64,000 nt of DNA from CAZLIC01 sp964559535 (GCA_964559535.1 CAZLIC010000010.1:18739-82738); one strand, 5' to 3'; counted from the first letter of the stretch, positions 24,682 to 33,690 are shown. Numbers and translations are program-made. Notes: generated by a model from the letters alone, not told the origin.

Positions 24682-25518
24682 TCAGCCAAGCCGCGCCGCC
24701 TGCACGTGCATCCAGTCGAAATTGCGCGCCCGGCCCAGCGACAGCCAGCCCTCGGCCTCCCAGGCCTGCCAGAACGGCTTGTATTCTGGCCGCGCCAGCG
24801 TCGCCCGGTCGGCGCCCCATTTCAGCTTGTTGTTCTCGTCGTCAAAGTCATAGGCAATCCCCCAGGCATGCATCGACCACTGCGTGGCGCTGCCCTTCTT
24901 CAGCCGGGGGCTGTAGTCGCCGCTGAACACATCCAGCCGCAAGCGCCGGATCTCGGCCTCGCCATAGGTCGCATGCACGCTGGCCAGCACCCGGCCCAGA
25001 CTGTCGGCCACCCGTTCATGCGCCCACAGAAAGCTGCGCGTCTCGCTCAGGTTCCAGGCAATGCGGAACCGCCAGGGCGACGGCACCCGCACCAGGGGCG
25101 GCGGCGGCCGCACGCCGCTGGTGGCCCCGTGCGGGCCATAGAAGGCGGGCACACCCGCCTCGGTCGGCCAGCCGTTGGGATTGGCGTCAGACGGCTGGAT
25201 GTCGCGCCAGTCGGGCACGGTTCCGGTGGCCAGCTTCTGCGCCAGCGCCTCGGAGGCGGCATCGGTCTGCGGCCCCCACCAGCCGTCGATCAGCCCCGGC
25301 GGAATGCCCTCGGCCCGCGCCCACAACTGCAGGAACGCCACTGCGATCCGCTTCTCCGACCAGCTTTTCCAGTCCTCGGGATGCGGCCCCGGCAACAGCG
25401 GAAGTCCCGCCCGCAGCGCGGTGTTGGTGTTCTTGCCGCGGTCCCCGTCGATCGTGTCGGTGTACAGTCCCATCGCGGCCAGCTTGCGCTGCACCATCTT
25501 CACGTCTGAAATCTGCAT
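24682..25518 (-). CDS. M15-type peptidase with N-terminal peptidoglycan-binding-like domain (endolysin-like)
   Basis: 278 residues. The N-terminus (SDVKMVQRKLAAMGLYTDTIDGDRGKNTNTAL) matches a peptidoglycan-binding helix bundle. The C-terminal third carries the D-Ala-D-Ala carboxypeptidase (M15) zinc site: SMHAWGIAYDFD (His and Asp) and FDWMHVQAA (His). No signal peptide is visible, as in phage endolysins. The surrounding genes are not phage genes, so this is either a domesticated lysin or a housekeeping cell-wall enzyme exported otherwise. Zinc-site assignment is from motif; cleavage specificity unknown. Confidence 0.78.
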   Translation of the reverse strand: MQISDVKMVQRKLAAMGLYTDTIDGDRGKNTNTALRAGLPLLPGPHPEDWKSWSEKRIAVAFLQLWARAEGIPPGLIDGWWGPQTDAASEALAQKLATGTVPDWRDIQPSDANPNGWPTEAGVPAFYGPHGATSGVRPPPPLVRVPSPWRFRIAWNLSETRSFLWAHERVADSLGRVLASVHATYGEAEIRRLRLDVFSGDYSPRLKKGSATQWSMHAWGIAYDFDDENNKLKWGADRATLARPEYKPFWQAWEAEGWLSLGRARNFDWMHVQAARLG

Positions 25519-25611
25519 TGTGGCCTCCTGGCAGAAATTGCATGGCCACAGCCTGCCACAATCCCTGCGAAAGCAGCAGATGCCGCCGCCTGACGCCGCG
25601 TCAAGCGCGCG

Positions 25612-26460
25612 TCAAATCGACAGCACCCGCCCCGCCACCGCGTCCAGCCTTGCCAGCACCTTCGGGTCGCGCGCCGACGGCGCGGTGATCAGCGCATGGT
25701 CCAGCGCCTGCCCGCAGCCGCAGTCCCGTGCACCCAACCGAGCCGGAAGGCCCGCCACCAGCGCCCGCGCGTGCCCGGCATTGGCCGTCAGCACCGCAAT
25801 CACCGTGGCCACGTCCACCGCGTCATGCCCCGGGTGCCAGCAGTCGTAATCCGTCACCATCGCCACGCAGGCATAGCAAAGCTCGGCCTCGCGGGCGAGT
25901 TTCGCCTCGGGCATCCCGGTCATGCCGATCACATCCGCGCCCCACTGCCGGTACAGGCGGCTTTCGGCGAGGGTGGAAAACTGCGGCCCCTCCATCGCCA
26001 GATAGGTCGCCCCCCGGTGCACCCGCACCCCCGCGGGCACCGCATCGGCGCAAAGGCCCGCCAGCCGCCCGCAAACGGGGTGTGCCATGCTGACATGCGC
26101 CACGCAGCCGGGGCCGAAGAACGATTTTTCCCGCGCGAAGGTGCGGTCGATGTACTGGTCCACCAGCACGACATCGCCCGGCGCAAAATCCTCGCGCAAG
26201 CTGCCCACCGCCGAAACGCTCACCACCTCGGTGCAGCCCACCCGCTTCAGCGCGTCGATGTTGGCGCGGTAGGGCACCGCACCGGGCGACAGCACATGCC
26301 CCCGACCGTGCCGCGGCAGGAAGGCCACCGGCACGCCGCCCAGCCGCCCCAGCAGCAATTCGTCCGAAGGCGCCCCCCAGGGCGTGTCCACCGCCACCCA
26401 GGACGCCCCCTCGACCCCCTCGATGGCATAGACCCCCGACCCGCCGATCACACCCAGCAT
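25612..26460 (-). CDS. mtnP: S-methyl-5'-thioadenosine phosphorylase
   Basis: 282 residues from MLGVIGGSGVY. Diagnostic MTAP/PNP family II motifs: IGGSGVY, PRHGRGH, RANIDALKRVGCTEVVSVSAVGSL, the MEGPQFSTLAESRLYRQWGADVIGMTGMPEAKLAREAELCYACVAMVTDYDCW core, and the Cys residues near the C-terminus. It splits methylthioadenosine into adenine and methylthioribose 1-phosphate for methionine salvage. apt, upstream on the same strand, can reclaim the adenine. Confidence 0.95.
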   Translation of the reverse strand: MLGVIGGSGVYAIEGVEGASWVAVDTPWGAPSDELLLGRLGGVPVAFLPRHGRGHVLSPGAVPYRANIDALKRVGCTEVVSVSAVGSLREDFAPGDVVLVDQYIDRTFAREKSFFGPGCVAHVSMAHPVCGRLAGLCADAVPAGVRVHRGATYLAMEGPQFSTLAESRLYRQWGADVIGMTGMPEAKLAREAELCYACVAMVTDYDCWHPGHDAVDVATVIAVLTANAGHARALVAGLPARLGARDCGCGQALDHALITAPSARDPKVLARLDAVAGRVLSI

Positions 26461-26529
26461 TGTCGCCCCCGCCTTGCACCCCGGCAAACGTGGCACCCCC
26501 GGCCCTGCAACCGCAAGCGGATTTGCACG

Positions 26530-28131
26530 CTATTCTCGGTCCTTCTGCATGATGCCGGTCACCGCCGCTGCGCCAATCGCCGTCACGATCCAGCCGAAGG
26601 CAATCAACACCCACCGCCCCCACCACAACCCCCAGCCCCACCAGCCGCGGTCCTTCGAGGGCGCCCAGGCATCGGTCTGCCCAAGGTCCAGCACCGGCAC
26701 TACAAGGTCAGCCGCATAGCCAAGGGACGAAAAGCTGTCCCAGTCCAGCCCGCGGGCAGGGTCGTTCGACCATGTCTGCGCGGGGTTGGGGTCGCACCCC
26801 ACCGCTGCGGGAATGCAGTCATCCATCAGCGCGCGCTGCCACCCCTCCGATACCAGCACCACATCCGAATTCGGCGCGAAACTGCCTTCGTGCCACACCT
26901 GCCACGCCAGCACTGCAGCGACAGCCCACAGCACGATCAGGCACCCCGGCGCCCGCAAGGGCCGGTACCCATACCCCGCCACGATCCGCAGCAGCCAGTC
27001 GCCCGCCCACACCCCCGCCGCGCGAACCTCGCGGCCAAGGGTGCCGAACACCATGTCGTCCTGGCCCACCGGTGCCGCCAGCAGATCACGCCGCGCCTGC
27101 CGGAACACCTCCTGCTCGCGCCAGAACAACACCGTCCGCGCCTCACCCCCGTGCCCCATGGCGCGGAACACGCGGGCAAGCTGGGTGTAGGGCTGCGGAT
27201 GGAACCGCCCCTTCCACACCGACCCCGCCCGCAGCCACCCCCGACGCCCCGCCGCCGTCACCGGGGCCCTGTTGCCCGCGATCCGGTCATAGGTGAACCC
27301 GTCAAGAATCAGCGCATCCACACCACCGGGCCAACGCCCGTCATCTGCCAGATCGCCCACCTGCGCGGCACCCATCGACACCGCGCCAGAGGCTACCGTG
27401 ACATCCCACCAGAACAGGCCTTTCACCACATGCAGCCGATATGCATTCAGCGCTCGGCCCCCCGCGCCCTCCAGTTCGACCCCCACACAACTCAACTGCC
27501 CGCCGATCTTCGCACCGTTCACAGTGACCGTTCCCTTGGCCTTCACCCCGCGCAGGAACAGGCTCTGCCCCGTCTCCACCCCCTGCGCGTTCAGCGCCTT
27601 GCCGCGTGTGCCGTCCACCTCGGGGCCCTCCAGTTCGGCCCCCTCGCAATCCAACTGCCCGCCGATCTTCGCGCCCATCACATCGACTGTGCCCTTGGCC
27701 TTCACCCGGCGCAGGAACAGGTCACCGCGCAGGCGCATGCCTGGCGCGAACAGGCCGGGCAGGTGGCTGCCGTCCAGCGACAGCTGGTTCAGGTCGGCCT
27801 CAGGGAACATCGGCGCCGCCTCGAAATGGCAGGCACGCAGTGCCGTCTGCCCCCGCGCCTTGGCATAGCCCAGGTCCAGCACCCCGGTGATCCATGCCCC
27901 CATCACCCCTACGCCATAATCCTTCGTCCCGCAGTCCGGCGTTCCGCCGGTGATCAGCAGCCGCAGCAGGCCCGCGCGGACAGTGTTGTCGGGCGTCGGC
28001 GCCTCGGGCCGCTTCTTCGACAGCACACAGGGCTTCCCCTCCTGCACCGCCCGGATCACCGCTCGCTCCGCCGGGGTGGGGGCTGCGTCGCCCTCCAGCG
28101 CCAGAAACTCTTTCACCGACCGGAACGCCAT
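26530..28131 (-). CDS. Membrane-anchored beta-helix-like repeat protein, unknown function
   Basis: 533 residues from the ATG at 28131 (a TTG two codons earlier is less likely). Residues ~120-225 contain a module repeated twice: LFLRxVKAKGTVxVxGAKIGGQLxCxGxELEG followed by a shorter segment ending in GKALNAQ / GRALNAY. This looks like a stacked right-handed beta-helix related to pentapeptide-type solenoids. The C-terminus has two hydrophobic helices (LIVLWAVAAVLAWQV and WVLIAFGWIVTAIGAAAV) with a Cys-containing loop between them. Related proteins are widespread in Rhodobacterales, sometimes mislabelled as oxidoreductases. I do not recognise a function. Confidence 0.75.
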   Translation of the reverse strand: MAFRSVKEFLALEGDAAPTPAERAVIRAVQEGKPCVLSKKRPEAPTPDNTVRAGLLRLLITGGTPDCGTKDYGVGVMGAWITGVLDLGYAKARGQTALRACHFEAAPMFPEADLNQLSLDGSHLPGLFAPGMRLRGDLFLRRVKAKGTVDVMGAKIGGQLDCEGAELEGPEVDGTRGKALNAQGVETGQSLFLRGVKAKGTVTVNGAKIGGQLSCVGVELEGAGGRALNAYRLHVVKGLFWWDVTVASGAVSMGAAQVGDLADDGRWPGGVDALILDGFTYDRIAGNRAPVTAAGRRGWLRAGSVWKGRFHPQPYTQLARVFRAMGHGGEARTVLFWREQEVFRQARRDLLAAPVGQDDMVFGTLGREVRAAGVWAGDWLLRIVAGYGYRPLRAPGCLIVLWAVAAVLAWQVWHEGSFAPNSDVVLVSEGWQRALMDDCIPAAVGCDPNPAQTWSNDPARGLDWDSFSSLGYAADLVVPVLDLGQTDAWAPSKDRGWWGWGLWWGRWVLIAFGWIVTAIGAAAVTGIMQKDRE

Positions 28132-28203
28132 CGCCAACCCCTACGCCGCCACAGCCAGCATGGCGCAGGTGGCCCCGCCGCGGCAACCGGCGATTGAGGG
28201 CCG

Positions 28204-28617
28204 TCAGACCCCCACGTCGGGGCCGGGGCAGTTCAGCGGGCGGTCGGACTGTTCCACTTCCGACAGTTCCGACCCCGGCGCATCGCCCTGGAAACGCGCC
28301 AGCAGCCGCCCGCCGTCCAGATGGAAGGTCCAGCACTGCGGCACGCCCGGCTCGTCCTCGTAGACGAAGCAGATGAACGCGCCCGCCTCGTACCAGCGGC
28401 CCTTCTGGCAGCGGTCCTCGGAAAACGCCCACATCACCCGGCGGCCGGGCAGGTACTGCTCGGTGCCGAACACCTGCCCGCCCGACGCATAGGTCAGCGT
28501 GCGGCCGGTGGTATGGGCCTCGAACTCGGTGCCGGTCAGCGGCGCGCCGGGTTCGGCGAAGGCGGGGCCGACCAGGGCGGGCAGGGGCAGCAGGGCAAGG
28601 GCAAGAAGCGCGCGCAT
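28204..28617 (-). CDS. Small secreted protein, unknown function
   Basis: 137 residues from MRALLALALL, with a Sec signal peptide (cleavage after PALVGPAFA). The mature part is about 118 residues with four cysteines (two in CQKGRWYEAGAFICFVYEDEPGVPQCW, one near the C-terminus) that could form disulfides. The pattern (GQVFGTEQYLPGRRVMWAFSEDRCQKGRW) is seen in many alphaproteobacterial exported proteins of unknown role. Confidence 0.75.
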   Translation of the reverse strand: MRALLALALLPLPALVGPAFAEPGAPLTGTEFEAHTTGRTLTYASGGQVFGTEQYLPGRRVMWAFSEDRCQKGRWYEAGAFICFVYEDEPGVPQCWTFHLDGGRLLARFQGDAPGSELSEVEQSDRPLNCPGPDVGV

Positions 28618-28678
28618 CGGACACCTGTTTTGGCGGCAACCTGCCAGCATGGCCCGCAAAACGCCAGTCACAGCCCCG

Positions 28679-29704
28679 TCAGTTGCGCCAGGGCGCCAGG
28701 TGCGGCGCCATCATCCGCCGCCACAGCGGCGGCACCAGCGCCACCACGCAGCAGACCGGCAGGGCATGCGGCAGCCGCGGCGCGTCCGTCGCCGCAGGCA
28801 GGCGCAGGGCGGGGAAGGGGCGGGCCGGGTGGGCGTGGTGGTCGGAATGGCGCGGCGCGCTCAGCATCATCCGGCCGGTAAAGCGGTGCGGCGCGTTCCA
28901 CGAATGCCGGTCACCCACCGGTTCGGGCTTCCCGTCGGGCCGCGGGCGGCGCACAAGACCATAGTGCTGCACATAGTCCGACAGCAGGATCTGGCTGACC
29001 GCATGCAACGCCACGCCCCCCCAGACCGCCACCCCCGGCAGCCCGGCCAGGGCATAGCCCCCGGCCAGCCCAAAAGCCGATCCGAGCAGGTAGCCCGCAT
29101 AGGGCCCGCCATGACCGCGCAGCGCCCGTTCGGCCCGCAGCCCGGCCCGGAACGACCCCGCCCAGGCCCGCAGGAAGAACCGCCAGAACCCCTCGCCCGG
29201 ACGCGCCGTGTTGGGGTCATCGCGCGTGGCCACATGGCGGTGGTGCACCAGGCGGTGGGCGCTGGCATGGTGGCCGAACAGGATGCTGGCATAGACCGCC
29301 GCCCCCAGCACGAACCGACCGCGGTTGCCGCGGTGGATCAGCTCATGCGCCGCGGGCACCGCCACCTGCCCGATCCACAAGCCTGCCCCCAGCGCCAGCG
29401 CCACCCGCGCCCCGACACCCAGCCCGCTGTCCCCGGCGGCGGCCCAGACGGCCGCGGGCAGCAGCCCGAGATGGACCAGCCCCAGCGTGACCAGCAGCGC
29501 CTCGGCGGCCGGAAACTCGGCGCCTTCGGGCGCTGCAGGGGTGACCAGCGGCAGGATCCGGTCCATCAGCGCGGCCAAGGCGGTCATGTACAGAAGCCCT
29601 GCCCAGGCCCAGGCACCGCCCTGCAGCCCCAGCGCCAACAGCGCCACGGGGGCCAGGGTGGCCGCGGCAAACAGGACCATCGGACGGGAAGGATGCAGGG
29701 TCAT
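28679..29704 (-). CDS. AlkB-like membrane hydroxylase (alkane 1-monooxygenase family)
   Basis: 341 residues, about six transmembrane helices. The eight-histidine di-iron set is present in three boxes: HELIHR, HRLVHHRH(VA) and HSDHHAHP, plus NAPHRFTG and SDYVQHYG. This family uses rubredoxin-delivered electrons and O2 to hydroxylate terminal methyl groups of alkanes or related chains. No rubredoxin gene is nearby, and the protein is shorter than classic AlkB (~400 aa), so the substrate is uncertain. It is divergent from the YhhN gene. Confidence 0.85.
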   Translation of the reverse strand: MTLHPSRPMVLFAAATLAPVALLALGLQGGAWAWAGLLYMTALAALMDRILPLVTPAAPEGAEFPAAEALLVTLGLVHLGLLPAAVWAAAGDSGLGVGARVALALGAGLWIGQVAVPAAHELIHRGNRGRFVLGAAVYASILFGHHASAHRLVHHRHVATRDDPNTARPGEGFWRFFLRAWAGSFRAGLRAERALRGHGGPYAGYLLGSAFGLAGGYALAGLPGVAVWGGVALHAVSQILLSDYVQHYGLVRRPRPDGKPEPVGDRHSWNAPHRFTGRMMLSAPRHSDHHAHPARPFPALRLPAATDAPRLPHALPVCCVVALVPPLWRRMMAPHLAPWRN

Positions 29705-29803
29705 GCGGGCAAGCTAGCACGCCCGTGCCGCCGGGTGCAGGGCCGCCGGGGCGACAGCGCGTCGCGGGACGGTCAACGACGCCGCCGCACAAGGGGGCCG
29801 CCG

Positions 29804-29864
29804 GGGCACCCCGCCCTCGGGCTTCGCGGCGGCTGGCGCCGCGAAGCCCGAGGGCGGGGTGCCC
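29804..29864. repeat. 61-nt perfect hairpin (28-bp stem) in a divergent intergenic region
   Basis: Arms 29804-29831 and 29837-29864 are perfect reverse complements, with a 5-nt loop GCTGG. It lies between the divergent AlkB-like (start 29704) and YhhN (start 29926) genes, so it is not a simple terminator for either. See findings. Confidence 0.9.
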
Positions 29865-29925
29865 GGTCGGGGGATGGCGCGGGGCGGGTCAGAGCGGGGG
29901 GCGGGGTGGGAAGGAGGCTGCGCGG

Positions 29926-30561
29926 ATGATGTGGTTCTTGGCAGGGGCGGCGATGGCAGCGGTCCATTGGCGTGTCGCGGCGCGGGAGGGGGCGCGGTCG
30001 GTGCGCGGGGCCTTGGTGAAAGCCGCGTCGGTGGCCGTGCTGGCCTTGGGCGGGGTGGTGATGGGTGCACCGGGGGCGGTGGCTGGCGGGCTGGCTTTGG
30101 GCGCTGCCGGGGATTTTGCCCTGGCGCGGCCCGGAGCGCGGTGGTTCCTGGCCGGGATGGCGGCCTTTGCCGCCGGGCATCTGGCCTATGTGGCGGCCTT
30201 CGCGGCCATGGGGGCGGGCTGGCCGCCGCTGTGGCTCGGGGTGGCGCTTCTTGCCCTGGCCGCCTCGACCGAGCTCTGGCTGGCCCCACGCACCGGCGAC
30301 CTGCGCGGTCCGGTCCGCGGCTATGTCGCGGTGATCGTCGTCATGGCGCTGGCGGCGGGGGGCTTGCCCGCCGGGCACGGCCTTGTGCAGCTGGGTGTGG
30401 CAATGTTCGTGGCCTCGGACCTGTTGCTGGCGCTTGACCGCTTCGTGCTGCGCGGTGCCCTTGCGCGGCGGGTCTGTGCGCTGGCGCTGTGGCCGCTTTA
30501 CTGGGGCGGGCAGGCGCTGATCCTGTGGGGTGCCCTTTCCCCGGGAGCGGCTTTGGCCTAG
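29926..30561 (+). CDS. Lysoplasmalogenase-like YhhN family membrane protein
   Basis: 211 residues from ATG 29926, preceded by AAGGAGG. Seven or eight short hydrophobic helices. The YhhN/TMEM86 family signatures are visible: VKAASVAVLALGGV (Lys-rich first loop), LAAGDFALARPGARWFLAGMAAFAAGHLAYVAAF (Gly-Asp and Gly-His motifs of the active site) and VASDLLLALDRF. The mammalian homologue TMEM86B hydrolyses vinyl-ether bonds in lysoplasmalogens; the bacterial role is unproven. Confidence 0.82.
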   Translation: MMWFLAGAAMAAVHWRVAAREGARSVRGALVKAASVAVLALGGVVMGAPGAVAGGLALGAAGDFALARPGARWFLAGMAAFAAGHLAYVAAFAAMGAGWPPLWLGVALLALAASTELWLAPRTGDLRGPVRGYVAVIVVMALAAGGLPAGHGLVQLGVAMFVASDLLLALDRFVLRGALARRVCALALWPLYWGGQALILWGALSPGAALA

Positions 30562-30591
30562 GGAACCGCTGTCCGCGCCGGGGAGCTGCCC

Positions 30592-31599
30592 ATGTCATTC
30601 TTCCAGAAACTGAAAGAGCGCATGTTCCGCGCGTCCGGCAAGCTGGACGAGGGGCTGGCGGCGGTGGTGTCCGAGGCGCCTGCCGTCGCGCCCGTGGCCG
30701 AGCCCGGGGAGCCCGCGAAGCCCGGCCTTCTGGGCCGCCTGTTCGGCCGGGCCGAGGACGAGCCGCGCCGGGTGCTGGACGATGCCATGCTGGAGGGGCT
30801 GGAGGATGTGCTGATCCAGGCCGATCTTGGCGCTGACACGGCGCTGAAGGTGGTGGCCAACATCGCCGAGGGGCGGATGGGCAAACGCGTGTCGGTGCGC
30901 GAGCTGAAAGCGGCGTTGGCCGCCGAGGTGGCGCGCATCATGGGCCCGGTGGCGCGGCCGATGCCGATTTACCCGAAGCGCCCGCAGGTGGTGCTGGTGG
31001 TGGGCGTCAACGGCTCGGGCAAGACCACAACCATCGGCAAGCTGGCCAGCCAGTTCAAGGCCGCGGGCAAACAGGTGGTGATCGCCGCGGGCGACACCTT
31101 CCGCGCCGCGGCGGTGGAACAGCTGCAGGTCTGGGGGCAGCGGGCCGGTGTGCCGGTGCTGACGGCAGCGCAGGGGTCGGACCCGGCCTCGCTGGCCTTC
31201 GATGCGCTGACACAGGCCGAGGCGCAGGGCGCCGACCTTCTGCTGATCGACACCGCCGGGCGGCTGCAGAACCGCGCCGACCTGATGGAGGAACTGGCCA
31301 AGATCGTGCGGGTAATCCGCAAGAAGGACCCCACCGCGCCGCACAACACGCTGCTGGTGCTGGATGCGACCGTCGGCCAGAACGCGCTGAGCCAGGTGGA
31401 AACCTTCCGCAAGCTGGCCGATGTGTCGGGCCTGATCATGACCAAGCTTGACGGTACCGCCAAGGGCGGCGTGCTGGTGGCGCTGGCCGACCGCTTTGGC
31501 CTGCCCATCCACGCCATCGGGGTGGGCGAACAGATCGACGACCTGCAGCCCTTCGACCCGGCCGAGTTCGCGCAGGCGCTGGTGGGTGTGGACGGCTAG
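30592..31599 (+). CDS. ftsY: Signal recognition particle receptor FtsY
   Basis: 335 residues. A short acidic/proline-rich A domain is followed by the N domain helical bundle and the GTPase G domain: GVNGSGKTTTIGKLA (G1), GDTFRAAAVEQL, DTAGRLQNRADLMEEL (G3), TKLDGTAKGG (G4). SRP-dependent targeting of membrane proteins. It forms a + strand run with a downstream EamA transporter (3 bases apart) and yciB, an arrangement typical of Rhodobacterales. Confidence 0.97.
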   Translation: MSFFQKLKERMFRASGKLDEGLAAVVSEAPAVAPVAEPGEPAKPGLLGRLFGRAEDEPRRVLDDAMLEGLEDVLIQADLGADTALKVVANIAEGRMGKRVSVRELKAALAAEVARIMGPVARPMPIYPKRPQVVLVVGVNGSGKTTTIGKLASQFKAAGKQVVIAAGDTFRAAAVEQLQVWGQRAGVPVLTAAQGSDPASLAFDALTQAEAQGADLLLIDTAGRLQNRADLMEELAKIVRVIRKKDPTAPHNTLLVLDATVGQNALSQVETFRKLADVSGLIMTKLDGTAKGGVLVALADRFGLPIHAIGVGEQIDDLQPFDPAEFAQALVGVDG

Positions 31600-31602
31600 G
31601 CC

Positions 31603-32505
31603 ATGGGCGCGCTGATCGTCGCGCTGGCGGGAACGCCCGCCGGGGCGCAGCTGGCGGTGGCGCTGGCGCTGTTGTCGGCCTTTGCCCATGCCGCCTTCGG
31701 CGCCCTGCAGAAGGGGCGGCACGACCCCTGGGTCACGCGCGGCGCCATCGACACCTGGATCGCCCTGCTGGCGCTGCCGCTTGCGCTGTTTGCCGTGCCC
31801 TGGCCGCATGGGTGGGGATGGGGGGTGCTGGCCGGGGCCGGGGCGCTGCACTTCGGCTACAAGCTGTGCATGGCGCTGGCCTACGAACGCGCGGCCTATA
31901 CCGTGGTCTATCCGGTGGTGCGCGGCACCGGGCCGCTGGTGACGCTGGCCTTTGCCGCGACGTTCCTGGGCGAACACTACGGACCGCTGCAATGGCTGGG
32001 GGTGGCGCTCTTGTCGGGGGCAATCCTGGCGCTGGCGGCCGTCAACCTGCGCGCCGCGCGGCTGAACCCCGGCGCCGTGCGCCGCGGCATCGGCTGGGCG
32101 CTGGCCGGGGGCCTGCTGGTGGCCTGTTACACCACCTGGGATGCCTGGGGCATCCGCCTGACGCCCGACCCCTTTACCTTCCTCGCCTGGTTCTTCTTCC
32201 TGACCTCGCTGGATTTCCCGGTGCTGGTGGCGCTCCGGCTGCGCAGCGGCGCCACCCGCCTGCCATCCCTGCGCCCGCTGGCAATCCGCGGGCTGATCGG
32301 GGCGCTGACCGCCTTCGTCAGCTTTGGCGGCGTCATGCTGGCCACAAGGCTGGGCGAGGTGGGTACCGCCGCCGCCCTGCGCGAAACCTCCACCCTGTTT
32401 GCCGCGCTGATCGGCTGGCTGGTGCTGCGCGAGCCGGTGGGGCCGCTGCGCGCCGCGCTGATGGCGGCGGTGGCCGCAGGCGCCGTGCTGGTGCAGGTGG
32501 GCTGA
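31603..32505 (+). CDS. EamA/DMT family transporter
   Basis: 300 residues with ten predicted membrane helices in two EamA repeats. The second helix pair shows the family pattern (YTVVYPVVRGTGPLVTLAFAATFLGEHYGPLQWLGVALLSGAI), and the repeat in the second half ends LRETSTLFAALIGWLVLREPVGPLRAALMAAVAAGAVLV. It starts three bases after the ftsY stop, so it is likely cotranscribed. Substrate unknown. Confidence 0.9.
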   Translation: MGALIVALAGTPAGAQLAVALALLSAFAHAAFGALQKGRHDPWVTRGAIDTWIALLALPLALFAVPWPHGWGWGVLAGAGALHFGYKLCMALAYERAAYTVVYPVVRGTGPLVTLAFAATFLGEHYGPLQWLGVALLSGAILALAAVNLRAARLNPGAVRRGIGWALAGGLLVACYTTWDAWGIRLTPDPFTFLAWFFFLTSLDFPVLVALRLRSGATRLPSLRPLAIRGLIGALTAFVSFGGVMLATRLGEVGTAAALRETSTLFAALIGWLVLREPVGPLRAALMAAVAAGAVLVQVG

Positions 32506-32581
32506 CGGGCCCTGCCCGCACGCAGCCTTTCGCCCGCTGCCCACAGCCGCTAGGAAGGCGCATTCGGAACCGGAGACCGGC

Positions 32582-33184
32582 ATGAACGACCAACCCCGCG
32601 CCCTCTGGGTGAAACCGGCCCTGGAGTACGGCCCGATCCTGGCGTTCTTCGCGGGCTACTTCCTGCTGAAGGACATGACCTTTGCCATCGGCGGCACCTC
32701 CTATGGCGGCTTCATCGTGGTCACCGCCGCCTTCGTGCCGCTGATGGTGGTGTGCACCCTGCTGACCTGGCGCCTGACCGGAGAGCTGTCGCGCATGCAG
32801 CTGCTGACGCTGGTGCTGGTGGTGGTGTTCGGCGGGCTGACGGTCTGGCTGAACGACGAACGCTTCATCAAGATGAAGCCCACCATCCTGTACCTTCTGT
32901 TCGCGGGCCTGCTGGGCGTAGGGCTGTTGCAGGGGCGATCATACCTGCAGGGGCTGATGGGCACCATGCTGCCGCTAACCGATGAAGGCTGGATGAAGCT
33001 GACCCAAAGGTTGACGCTGTTCTTCCTGCTGCTGGCCGTGGTGAACGAACTGGTCTGGCGGTTCCTGTCGACCGAGACCTGGGTCACGGTCAAGACCTTC
33101 GGGCTGCCGTTGGCATTGTTCGGCTTCTTCATGGCGCAGGCCGGGTTGATCGACCGTCACTCAACCGACAAGGACGCCAAGTGA
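32582..33184 (+). CDS. yciB: Inner-membrane septation protein YciB (IspZ)
   Basis: 200 residues with five to six hydrophobic helices. It has the YciB hallmark stretch PALEYGPILAFFAGYFLLKD at the N-terminus, FGGLTVWLNDERFIKMKPTILY with the conserved Asp-Glu-x-Phe-Ile-Lys, and NELVWRFLSTETWVTVKTFG near the C-terminus. The family is linked to cell-envelope integrity and septation. Its stop overlaps the GTG start of the next gene (GTGA). Confidence 0.95.
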   Translation: MNDQPRALWVKPALEYGPILAFFAGYFLLKDMTFAIGGTSYGGFIVVTAAFVPLMVVCTLLTWRLTGELSRMQLLTLVLVVVFGGLTVWLNDERFIKMKPTILYLLFAGLLGVGLLQGRSYLQGLMGTMLPLTDEGWMKLTQRLTLFFLLLAVVNELVWRFLSTETWVTVKTFGLPLALFGFFMAQAGLIDRHSTDKDAK

Positions 33185-33675
33185 CACCCCTGCGCGCGCT
33201 GACCGTGGCCGACCGCGCCGCGGTGGCCGATCTGTACGCGCGTGCCGCCGACTACGTGCTTCTGGAAACCGGCGCGCCGCCCGATGCCACAACCGTGGAA
33301 GACTTCTTGTCCGGCGCCCCGCCGGGGGGCAACCCGGCAACCTCGGTGCGGCTGGGCGCCGAGGGTCCGCAGGGCCTTCTGGGCTTGGCCGAGATGGCCT
33401 TCGGCTATCCGGCCCCGCGCGATGCCTACATCGGGCTTCTGCTGCTGGACCCGGCCGCGCGCGGGCGTGGTCTGGGCCCACAGATGCTGCACCGGCTGAC
33501 CGCCATCGCACGCGACCGCGGCGCCGAACGCATGCTGGCGGCCGTCCTGCAGGACAATCCGCGCGGCATGGCCTTCTGGCAACGGCAGGGCTTTGTCACC
33601 GAAACCGTTGTGCCGGACGTGGCCTATGGCCTGCGCAGGCACACCGTTCACCGCATGGCGCGCGCCCTGGGCTGA
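33181..33675 (+). CDS. GNAT family N-acetyltransferase
   Basis: 164 residues with a GTG start inside the yciB stop codon, so translation is coupled. The acetyl-CoA loop is IGLLLLDPAARGRGLGPQMLHRL (R-x-x-G-x-G), and the C-terminal ERMLAAVLQDNPRGMAFWQRQGF is motif B. Acceptor unknown. It ends in the 115-bp convergent region that holds the dispersed element at 33691-33767. Confidence 0.88.
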   Translation: MTPLRALTVADRAAVADLYARAADYVLLETGAPPDATTVEDFLSGAPPGGNPATSVRLGAEGPQGLLGLAEMAFGYPAPRDAYIGLLLLDPAARGRGLGPQMLHRLTAIARDRGAERMLAAVLQDNPRGMAFWQRQGFVTETVVPDVAYGLRRHTVHRMARALG

Positions 33676-33690
33676 CCGCGCTGCCCGGAA

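Noticed and set aside
25696..28197. A plus-strand open frame across mtnP and the beta-helix gene.
   Set aside because: Proline/arginine-rich mirror reading without start signals; both real genes are on the minus strand.
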